Positions 51,046-61,307 of a stretch of DNA of 64,000 nt are shown piece by piece. Location of the stretch: positions 32,146,501-32,210,500 of the forward strand of contig JAJNNQ010000075.1 in assembly GCA_027886175.1 (NCBI GenBank), written 5' to 3'. Made by a program: the position numbers and the translations under genes. The notes beneath the pieces are model-generated. The model had not been told where the DNA came from. It did not search any database and saw only the letters and a program-made list of their open reading frames with translations. The DNA comes from Phylloscopus collybita. Its lineage: Eukaryota > Chordata > Aves > Passeriformes > Phylloscopidae. Numbering within the stretch: position 1 is the stretch's first letter; each line of letters opens with the position of its first letter.

Positions 51046-52792
51046 CTTTTTTTTTTTCTTTTTCTTTAGCCACAAGTTCCTGTAACATTCCTTACAGAAA
51101 CACAGCTGCTATCTATTGAAATATAAGTCATTGTTCATGGATTGCATTTATAATCCACCCTACCGGTGAGATACATAATTGTATTTGCCATATGTGAAAG
51201 CAATTACAATACTTTTTTTAGAACAAAACCTCCAAGTGTCTGCTTGGCTGCCTAAGCCTTGCCTGAGTTGTGTATTTGGGAGCACAACCATATTTTCTTC
51301 GAAGTAGCTGTTGATTCCTACTAATGGGCTAATATTGAGAATTTTAAGTATTCATACAAACAAACAGGCTTTTTCCACACTGGTTTTCTTGCTACAGCCA
51401 TTTTTTTTCCATACCAAGTTTTTGGCTTTCAACTGACATAGTTCTACTTATTCCAGGAAAGATATATCAATCTATTTCAGCTACGATCTGAAGTCTAATA
51501 TTCAGATTATACTTTCCCTTTAACAAATGAGATTTTGTTTTTTCTGTTCTTGACTCAAATCTTATTCTAAAAAGATGAGCTTCCTATTGCTATGTTTTTA
51601 ATGAAGGCTGCTTGTCAAGCTCTGATCTCATTTTCTCATGGCATTTCTTAGCCTGAAGATTTATTCATAGGCTTTCCTATAAGTAACTACACAATTTTAG
51701 AATGTCAGGAGAAAACTTTCAAGAAGGTGTCTTCCTCTATGAACAGAAATTCTTTGCTCAAGTCTTGTCTCAAATTGACAAGAATTGTAGCACTTTTGAT
51801 ATTTATTGAGATAAGGGTGAGAGTTTTGGTCCTCTACCTTTCCCTGCTTTTTTGGAAACAAATATTTCATAATAACACTTCTAGGGATTTTTTGCTCAAT
51901 GCTGTGTAAATCACCTCAATCTTTTTAGTAGGATTTTGATCACATAACTTAATACCAATGAACAGCTCTCCTATGTTAAATATGAGCAGGTCAAGGCTTT
52001 ACATTTTAATGCATCCTTTATGCTTATTCTGCTCTTCTGCTGTAATGATTCAGGGCATTTATATATCATGTTGCCACCTAACCAAGAATACAAGAACAGC
52101 TGTGTGGGGCTGATGTTTTGTATTATTCCATGAATCAACTTAAAAGAGGTTGCCACAGCATCTGCCAGTCTCCCATAGGGTGACTTGCAGGTAGATTCTC
52201 CCGGGAATTTGAGATTTAAACCTGCAGAATAATGAGGAGCTTAAACATTCAGCAGGAACCCACTGTCTGCCAGAAGCTAGCAAAATGAGGTTTTTTGTTT
52301 ATTCCTGAGACAGAGCAATGTATTAGATGTAGTCCTGAGGGGCTTCAGGTTTCTCTCTCCTATCTCTGCAGTTTTATATTCAGATCAAACAGTAATGATG
52401 TAAACTCCTTCTCTACTGCCTACAAACTATTGCAAGATGGAAATATGACTTACTTACAACATGAAGTTGTAATGCACATATCAGATATACTCTTCCATGT
52501 CAAAAAGAATTAAAGGTGTATCAGAAATTTATTGAGTATATTTTTAGACCTAACTAATAAAACAGGGCATTTCCTAGCAATCTTTGAGACAAGCATACAC
52601 AGTGCTGTAGAGAAGCTTTGTGTCAGCAGAGTTATGTCCTACTCCTACTAAAGAAATCTGCATTTTCTGAGAGGCAAGAAATTCTCTGTTGTTCTTTTCA
52701 AGAAAATGTATTTTTAAAGCAGGGAAATTGCATACCCCTAGATGTGCCCTACAAGATTACTTAAGGAGGATGAGAATGAGGAGAATGAAAGA
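49315..52792. other. Intergenic DNA, no gene recognised
   Basis: AT-rich. Contains the T-tract at 51009-51065. Open frames are short and unrelated to known proteins. Confidence 0.55.
51009..51065. repeat. Poly(T) tract, 57 nt with a few C interruptions
   Basis: Thirty-seven uninterrupted T (51009-51045), then C-interrupted T to 51065 or just beyond. Confidence 0.9.
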
Positions 52793-53037
52793 CAAAACCA
52801 CAGGACCACAGGATGGGTAAGATTGGAAAGGACCACTGGAAGTCACCTAGTCCAACCCCCCTGCTCCAGCAGTGTTCTCTAGAGCAGGTGACTCAGGACT
52901 GTGTCCAGACAGATTTTGAATGCCTCCAGAGAAGGATGGATGCTCCTCAACCTCTCTGGGCTACCTGTTCCAGTACTCAGTCACCCTTACAGAAAATTTC
53001 TTCCTCATGTTCAGGTGAAACTTCCTGTGTTTCAGAA
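52793..53037 (-). mobile_element. CR1 LINE 3'-end fragment
   Basis: The + strand reads accacaggaccacaggatgg, gattggaaaggaccactgga, cctagtccaacccccctgct, tgaatgcctccagagaagga and ctctgggctacctgttccag, a reverse-complement CR1 3' region with the octamer tail at the left. Element on the - strand. Confidence 0.9.
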
Positions 53038-56000
53038 GATGAGTTTTGCATATTGTAAAAGATACTTTGTTAATTAAAATAACATTGAATCATCATTTCA
53101 TCAGAAACATTCTTGGTTTTGGATAGTTTTGGTGAGAAGTTATTAGATGTGCACCTGCAAAGGCAGGCACTTTTCAAAGCTGTCTTCCCAAGTTAGTAAT
53201 GCAGCATTTTTTTTACCAAAGAGAAATGTCTGTCAGAGATCTCCAAAGGCATTAGTGTGTTACAGATCTCACTCTTCTGAGGCATTTAATTTTCCTTCAG
53301 ATAAACAAAGCAAATAATGGATAAATACTGCAGGACCAAATGCCTTCAGGCTATCAGAGTTATGTCTGCAGGCTTCAATCCACGTCAGAAGTGGAAAAGA
53401 GAGCTAAAAATTACATCAAAAGAATTTTATTTGTTGGTGAGTTGTCAATGAGATATTACTGCCACTGACAATTTGGCATCCTAGAAGGGCTTTATGAGAA
53501 GAAACACTGCCACTGAAGCGCTTGGTTTAAAACACTCAGAGGTACTCAAATAAATTATTTAATGAGTCTTGTGTCACAACTAAATTAGAAGGGTTTTTTT
53601 TTTACCTACATTTTCATGCTGAGCATAGTACTGCCTTACCCTGAGTATAACAATACACTGGACTATTGCTGGACCACAGCTTGCTGCTGTGTTGCAGTTC
53701 CAGACAAAGTCTGGCATGAAAATGAACTTGTGACGCTGCTGCCATTTTAGTGCACAGTCGCTGCCATATCTGCAAGCGCAGATTCCTCAGGGAAACAAAC
53801 AGCCTCATTTTATCCTTAAATTTAGGGTCCTGGATTCTTTGGGGATAAATATTCTAAATTAAGTCTGAGGAAGCCACATGACTGTTTGCATAACAGTAAA
53901 TAATTTTTAAGCAGGCAGCGCTTTCAAGGCTAGTCAGCCAATTACTGTACAAAAAGGAGGCTTAAAAAAAAAGAAAACATAATGTTCAGAAATCTATTCT
54001 TCTCATCCATTTAAATCTTGTTTATTGTTTTTAGATGTTGATACAGTGAGAATGGAAAAAATATGAGGAGCATGGACTTACAGAATAGTTCATTCAATAT
54101 GTCTGGAATACCTAGCAACTTCTTTCAAAAAGACAGAGATAATAAAAAAAAACCTAGAAAAATTAAATATTCATTTTATATTTGGAAAATGCAAATTTTC
54201 TCAAGTATTAAAGGAAGTGGCTCATACCTTTCCTTAAGAAAAAAAAATGTTATTTTAAACAGAATGCTTTTCTTCATAAATTGTTTTTATACTGGAATGA
54301 CTTGCAGTGGTTTGAAAATTAAAAGTTCAGTCTTGGCTATAGGTAGTTCTGAGTAAGGAATGTATGTGCTGTCTCCTTAATAAAACACTGACAGAAAATT
54401 GACAGGGGATAGAGAGTCTCATAATAAAAGTTACCCTGAGTATGTGAAACTTGAGACAGTCTCTATCCTGACCTTGCCTATTTTTCCACAGGTAGGCAGT
54501 GTCGGGTCTGGCATGTCAGGGAGGGAATGGTGACTTTTGCCAACAGCCTGGCTGGGGCACCCTCACTCCTCTCTTTAGACAGTGAGGACCTCTGCAGTGC
54601 TCCCCTTTGCAACCTCACATCCTCAGTCTGAGGCAAAACCTGCTCTGGTAGAGCTTCTCTTTTCAGAAATAAAACAAAACTTTACCACTAGCTTCAGTGA
54701 GATCCTGGATACAATTTAAAATTCTTATTTTTTTGGATTCATTTGCTCCATCTAAAACTGTAAAAGAGCTCAGCTGTATGGAGTTCTTTGCACGAAGCAG
54801 TCTTTTCCTCCATGCCTATTAAAAGAATAAAGATGTTTTCTTTGGCCAAGAAATTCTTGTTTTTACTTGTGTGCTTTCATATACTTTCAAGGTCAGTTGG
54901 GGCTGGCTTGTCTGAGCTCACAAGAAGTTTTTGATTAATTAGCAGAACTCCATTTAAAGATGTTGCTAATAACTGGTAAAGACGAATTAAGTCTTTTTAA
55001 AGGAAAAATCACTGCTCAACTAAAAACAGAAACATTTTCCTTACTACACTGGAAGATAAACTATATGCATTCAAAAAGCAAAGGGAAGAACAGTGCTTAT
55101 TTATGTTAACTTACAAACCTAAAAGATCAAAGAATTTACAAGTAATTTTAAAAAATCTCTCCAACAATTTGGTTTTATCTCATATTTCTGTTAGACTCTG
55201 CAAAATATTACAATAACCATAATTGTAGTGAAAAATAAATTTTGAACTGGTTCTGATAAAAAGCAAATAAACTTCTAAACTTCCTGTATTATGGAAGTAT
55301 TTTGGTTTGATTGTCCAGTTCTATTGATTTCTCACACCAGTGTAAATCCTTCAACTAATGCAGTTATAACTTGTCAAGATCAATTATTTTTGCTTAGCTA
55401 AATTTAAACAGATCATAACATTTGTTTGTGAATATCAAATATTTAAACCATTTAGAAGGAAAAATATCATAGACACTAATTGAGCTAAGACCTTCAGTCC
55501 TGGCTTTCTTCACATTCTTAAAAATACTGTATTTTTAAGAGAGTTATATTCTGAGACTATAAAACATAACAGGAGTTTTGTAAACTTGATGGATTTGTCA
55601 TGTAAAGACAAATAACGATCATATTGAAAATGTTGATTTTTATCATCTTAGGGAAGCCTGCGTTCCCATTTCTTCCTCTGCCTAATACATCAATAGCAGG
55701 AACCCTGTGTTAAATAGAAACATACATGGTTATTGATAGAGGTAAATTGGAGTTTATACAAAATCCACAGACTGCTTCTCAGCATTGCAATGTGGAAGCA
55801 GCTTGAAAACAAAGTATCTATGAATCACTGGGTCTAATGAGATAGGTCATATATATGGCATTCCTGGATATACTGCCACCCGGACAGGATGCTTCTGGCA
55901 CTCCCATGTCAGCCAGGGAGATGATAATTGGAAGGAATAAGCCCCCAGAAGCAGCAGGCCTTGCAGCAGTAGGAAACTGATCTTGTGAGATTCTACCTGA

Positions 56001-56368
56001 CAGCTCCAGCAACTGTGTGAGTCTCAGACTCTCAGTTCCTGCCCCTTGGAGAGGGTGAGTAGTCCTCCCAACCTGACCTTTTACCACAATTACAATGCTC
56101 TTAACTTGCCCAAACCAAAGTGGGCCAACTTACCCCTGCCAAGCAGCAATTTTCTTCAAGTGGGGTCCTATTTGCCCCCATGAACAATGGTTTTAGGAGC
56201 CTTGTATACATCCTTTAAAAATTATGACCCTATAGCACCAACACTCCCCGTCCTACAGCTTATTTCTTGACCTTCTTTTGGGAATCAGGAGGAAAACAAA
56301 GATGTCCAAGATAACCACTTTATGAAAAAACAGCAATTTTATCAATATCTCAAAATATTCCTTACATG
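53038..56368. other. Intergenic DNA, no gene recognised
   Basis: AT-rich. A palindrome (tcttaaaaatac-t-gtatttttaaga) lies at 55516-55540. No coding signal or known repeat is recognised. Confidence 0.55.
55516..55540. repeat. Perfect 12-bp inverted repeat with one-base centre
   Basis: TCTTAAAAATAC, a single T, then the exact reverse complement. Confidence 0.75.
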
Positions 56369-56432
56369 TGGATAGACTCAATGATCTAAAGGTATTTTCC
56401 AATCTAAATGATTCTAAGTTCTGTGAATGCAA
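56369..56432 (+). mobile_element. CR1 LINE 3'-terminal fragment
   Basis: gatagactcaatgatctaaa, ggtattttccaatctaaatg and attctaagttctgtgaatg match the last about 60 bases of CR1 including the decayed octamer tail. This is one of only two sense-oriented CR1 pieces seen in the window. Confidence 0.8.
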
Positions 56433-57850
56433 ATAAGATTTCTGAAAGCCAGTTTAGTCTACCCACACAAAGCTAACATCCAATATTTAATATAAATCAG
56501 ATTCTACCTGCTTGCATATGTGCTTTTAAGGACAGAAATCATCATCATCCTAAAGTCTTTGCCCCACGTCACAGAAAATGCTCCAGAAATTTACTCCAGA
56601 AGAAAGCCATTCCCCCACCCTGCTCCTTTAATGCCTTACAGGGTTTGATTCAGTTTATAGTGACCAGATGAGCTTAGCCCAGATGAACAGAATTATTTAT
56701 GCAACAATTCATATGCTATAGCATGTATTTTTTGGTTGTATCTATAGCATGTGATGCATTTCTCTTTATATAAAGTCCCAATAGCACTCTTGAAGTGGTC
56801 TGCCCCCCAGTTTCTACTATCAAAGATCAGAGAGAATACACAACATATTGGGAGCACTAAGGAGGTAAGATTATTGCTCTTTTACTTTCTTTCATATTAA
56901 TTGTTCCCTCCTTTGGGTGTCATGATTTCCTGGACAAATACTCTGAAAGTCTTCTTCCCAAAAGCACCTCATTAATCTTGCCAGTTCTGCACTTCCTCGC
57001 GTCTGCCAAGCCCAGCTTAGTTTATGGTTTGTATTCCCTTTCTTACAGGATTCTTCCACTGCTCCAAGCCACGCCTCTGTGGAGGGTGAATAAAACTGGT
57101 ACAGGTTTTGCACAGCTTCCCAGAACTGCTGGCAAGAATACAGCAGCGTTGTTTCCTCTGCCCTGGGTTGATGTTTTATGATAACTGTGAGCTATTGCTT
57201 CAGTAACTGTGGTTACTGAAGGGGCAGCTTGACACGCTTTAGGATCACTTCACTTTTCACATAATCTGCTTCTGTTATCTTGGGACAGCTTCCTCTTTCC
57301 CTTGGACTGCTGTAAATTGAGTCTTATTTCTATTTTCTAGTAGTGTAACTGAGTAAAGATTGACATTTCTCATTCCTGGCTTGACTAATTCACCATCCTA
57401 ATTTAGTCTTGCACCTTCTGATGTTGAGGAATCTTTTGGGCCCCTGTTGGTTCACCCAGAGCCGTCACTGTGGGTTGCATGAGCATGCTTGCAACTGGCT
57501 ACCACTGCAAATCTTATCTGTCTGTCCAGCAGGCCTTTGCATGAGGGATGGCAAATTCCTCTGCTTGGTTCTGTCTTCATCATGCCAGAGCAGGAACAGC
57601 TGGGAGGGGTCTCCAAGGTGGGCAGACTCGAGGGATCCAGCCCAGCCTCCTGTTCCTCTGCAGCACACAATACACAGCAAATGGGCCTTTCCTACCTCAC
57701 CACCTACATTCCTTATTCAGGACCAGATATACCCAGTTTCAGCAGTACCTTCAGTGGAGGGCTCTCGAGTGTTGACATTCCATGTCAAAAGACAATCAAG
57801 TTCACCTGCTTTGTATTGTTCTGAACTTCTCTGTAAAGGTCACAGGGTTA
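56433..57850. other. Intergenic DNA, no gene recognised
   Basis: Includes a GC-richer part at about 57400-57840 with overlapping open frames in several registers on both strands. The longest (163 codons from 57409) runs on into the SINE and has no recognisable domain, so it is not accepted as a gene. Confidence 0.5.
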
Positions 57851-57969
57851 CCAGAATGGCAGAATATCCTAGGCTGGATGGGATCCACAAGGATCATTGA
57901 GTCACCACCCTCTTAAGTGAATGTCCTGTGTGGGGACCAACGACATCAGCACTGTGCTCTGACCAAGTG
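57851..57969 (-). mobile_element. tRNA-Ile-derived SINE with CR1-like tail (TguSINE1-like)
   Basis: The right end (gaccaacgacatcagcactg, tgctctgaccaag) is the reverse complement of a tRNA-Ile-like head (ttggtnagagcac-gtgctgat-acg). The left end (agaatggcagaatatcctag, ggatgggatccacaaggatc, attgagtcaccacc) matches a CR1-X type 3' tail. That combination is known to me from the songbird family TguSINE1. Diverged and slightly shortened. An unusual CR1 fragment is the alternative. Confidence 0.55.
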
Positions 57970-60045
57970 AAAAATGTAACACCCACTCAGCCCCTTTCCA
58001 CAGATTCCAGGGGCCTCTAATCTCCCTGTGTTTGACTTTTTGTTGTCTGCAGGTACCAGATCCATCTTGGGGATCACTTTACTTGGTCAATTAGTCCCAC
58101 TGATTGAAAGGGACTAGTGCTAGCTCTGCTCAGCACAGAATGAAATCTCTGGCCATGCACAGCCGTGTAATTTAGGTCCTTCTCAGTACTTTCACTACAT
58201 ATTAAACTTTAATAACCTTGGTGTGGCAGGAGTTCAAATCTACTGGCTTTTAGTATCTTTCTGAATATTAATGTCCATTTTCAGCCCTGCTGCACAGGAA
58301 AATGTCTGGTAAAAAAATGCTAATAATTTGCAGTTGTAATTTCTAATGCACCAAACACCATCAGCTTTTCTCGGCAGCTTTTTAGTTTGCTCATTCACCC
58401 ATGTTTCATTAAGAAAATCTTCAACATAAATTTCTCTATGTTTTTTATGACGGTCACCTGAGATGAAATTTTGAAAATTTACAAACATCAATTCCAAAGT
58501 GTACCCAGGGGTTTCATTTGCCTGCATGTGAATGCTACAAATACTTTGTAAAAAGCACAGAAATGTTTGGAGTTGCACATGTGTCATTTATTGTGAGGCA
58601 GCAAATAGGCAGTTTAACAGAGGGTCACACACAGGCATGGAATCTGTCCCTGCTGTGATTTTGCCCCTAAATAAAACACATGCTGAGTTTCATAAATCAC
58701 TTGCAGGATCTTAGCATAACAAGTGGTGGATGTTGTGACTGGGGCCTGATAGGCAACATGAAGACAAATTGAGCAACACTATGATGAAATTAAAATCAAT
58801 TCTAGAGCAATCCTTTTAGAAGTGTTTCTTGTGCACTTAGTCCTAGTCAGATTAGCAGGTAAAGAAACCCATTAAATATGTTTGCTTTTGTGAAAGAACA
58901 GGAAATATGTGATTCAACTGAAACCCACAAAAGCTAAGGAAAACAAAACTGAAGTCAAATGAGGAGCTCTGTCCGTAAAGCTGGAATCCAGATCTGAATC
59001 TGAACTGCCTTAAGCTGAAAGAATTTTGGGGCTCAGGTGATTTTGATTTGATACATATCCTGAAGGGAAATTTTCTGTTCAATTTACATACAGAGCTGGA
59101 GATATAAATCTACACTCAGCCATGCAACTCATGGCCATTTTTACTATGAAACTTAGTATTCTGTGATCACTTTTCACTTATAGATTACTGTCAGTATCTC
59201 TTATGTTGCCTCTATTAGATTCTCTGTTGAGATGGATCATAGCAATATATCTGCATACATTATTTATACATTCTTCTATAGGCACCCAAAATCTAACATA
59301 AAACCAGAGGTGCCTTAAGCATTCTTTCTTTGTTTCTTAGGGATCCATGATAATCTTTTGGATTTCATATTTCAACAGCTGTTCTAACTTGTGTATCCCT
59401 GAAATATGTCTTGCCAGGTAGATCCAACACAGAAGACATGGAAGCAAAGAGGGCTGCCAGCATAGTTACCAAGACAAAATTCTGATCTTTCTACTGAAAG
59501 TAGTAGATCTAAGTTTGAAGATTGTCTATGATGATGAAAATACAACTCTTTGTTTCTGGAAACTCATTGATAATCTCAAAATAAACATTATTTTATGTTC
59601 TTCTAGGTAAAAATTTAACACCTCTTTTATAAAATAGTTCATCAAAGTTCACTGGATTTTATTTGATGCATTTAAAAATAATATTAGAGGAAAAAAAATA
59701 CAACAGTGAAACAAAGTTAGTTTATTCCTAATGGGTTGCAAACTGAAAGATGACTGTATTTTAACCATGATCTTAACTCTTAATTTCTAGATAGGGAAGC
59801 TTTGATGTGAATTTTTCATGTAACCCCAAAAGACTACAAGACTATAAATGTAAATTGCCCACATTGTACTTCCAAAAACAACAGGTAGAAGAGAATCTTG
59901 TCCTAGTAAGATCTCCCCCAGCAAATTCTGTTCAAAGTATCCCATTATTCCATGCAATCTATATGTAGATGTTTAAACACAAACATGGAAAGCAGCAGAG
60001 CCAGTGAAAAGGTTAGAAGTGGGATCAGTCTATGTTAGTGTTTGA
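57970..60045. other. Intergenic DNA, no feature recognised
   Basis: AT-rich sequence. The longest frame (115 codons, 58240-58587, - strand) resembles nothing. Confidence 0.55.
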
Positions 60046-60069
60046 CTTTCTCTCTCTAAAAAGAGAAAG
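60046..60069. repeat. Small 8-bp hairpin next to the long hairpin
   Basis: CTTTCTCT, an 8-base spacer, then AGAGAAAG. It ends 4 bases before the long inverted repeat. Confidence 0.6.
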
Positions 60070-60073
60070 ATCT

Positions 60074-60155
60074 CTTTAAGATCTAAAATGGGGAGGAGAT
60101 TAGATAGGGGATTTTCTCTCCCTATCTGATCTCCTGCCCATTTTAGATCTTAAAG
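60074..60155. repeat. Near-perfect inverted repeat, 36-position stem, 10-nt loop
   Basis: Bases 60074-60109 pair with 60155-60120: 34 Watson-Crick pairs, one T/G position (60101/60128) and one G/G mismatch (60093/60136), with no gap. The loop is 60110-60119. As + strand RNA it would form a single unbranched hairpin about 82 nt long, the size of an animal pre-miRNA stem-loop. No flanking transposon is recognised. Confidence 0.9.
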
Positions 60156-61261
60156 TAGATGCTATGGCTCATACACTAGCAGACTGCCTAACTGTTTGTC
60201 TACTTGTGCAGGTCCCAACAATGAATTACCCATGAGCTTTCTTTCTAGAAGTTCTAATTAGTTTGGAGCACCTTCATGCCCTGGTGAGAAGTGAAACATG
60301 AAGGAGCATCTGGAACTAACCTTGCAGCTGTGATGTTGAATTTTAACAACAGTGTCACTTTATGATAAAACACATTAGTGGAAACTTTAAGAAATGCTGC
60401 CTACTGGAGCTCACAGTCTGTGAATGATCTGGGAGTACCTTCTGAAATAACCATTCCCTGCTTTCAGTGCTCCCTCAGATTATTTCTACTGTGAGTGAAG
60501 GCAGAACCAGGAAGCCCCAATAAACTGTATTTGATTGTGATTCAGAAATCAAAAGTCAAAACCTAATAAACTTAAACACTAGAAGTTTGTTTTTTAGTGA
60601 TCCCACGCTATTTGAAGTTATATGTATGAATGAATAAACCAAGCAAAATTCTCAGATTCAGGGCATCAGATTCTCTGATGGTTACAATAACAGTCCTGTA
60701 TTACCTGGCATGTTTAGTTAACTATTTCAAAACCCATAGGGTTATTTGTAGTTTCAGTCAAATAACACTACTCCAGATTCAGGTTCGTGGGCTAAAGGAT
60801 GGGAATTGGTCAACTTTCATTTCCAAATCATGCAAAGGGTGTTTTGTTGGTTTAAATACAACCAGTCAACAACTGAAAAAAACCCAAAATATTAACTTTT
60901 CTAACATGCCCTTTAAAAATCCACAAACTTGTTTATGTGATCAGTTTAACAAAACAAAACAAAGCATATGCCCTCTCAAGATGTATCTGAGTCATCCAAA
61001 TATTGCTGACTTGCTACTTGCTAATGATTCCATTTGCTAGCATGGAGCTGGAGGTGCTCTAATTTAACAGGGCAGAGCCAAAGGTTACATCAGCCTGGTG
61101 TGGGTAGACATGGAGTTCTCAGATAGAGTTGCTGGGAGCAGACAGAACTGAAAGGAGCACCTGGTCTGGACTCCCAGCAGTGCATTAGTTAGAAACAGGA
61201 GAGAGAAATAATTGCAGCACTAATGAGCCCCAGGTGAAAAGACTGTATAGCTAGACATGGG

Positions 61262-61307
<46 letters not shown>

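Noticed and set aside
57409..57900. 163-codon open frame on the + strand
   Set aside because: It overlaps other frames in all registers, runs into the SINE-like element, and shows no domain.
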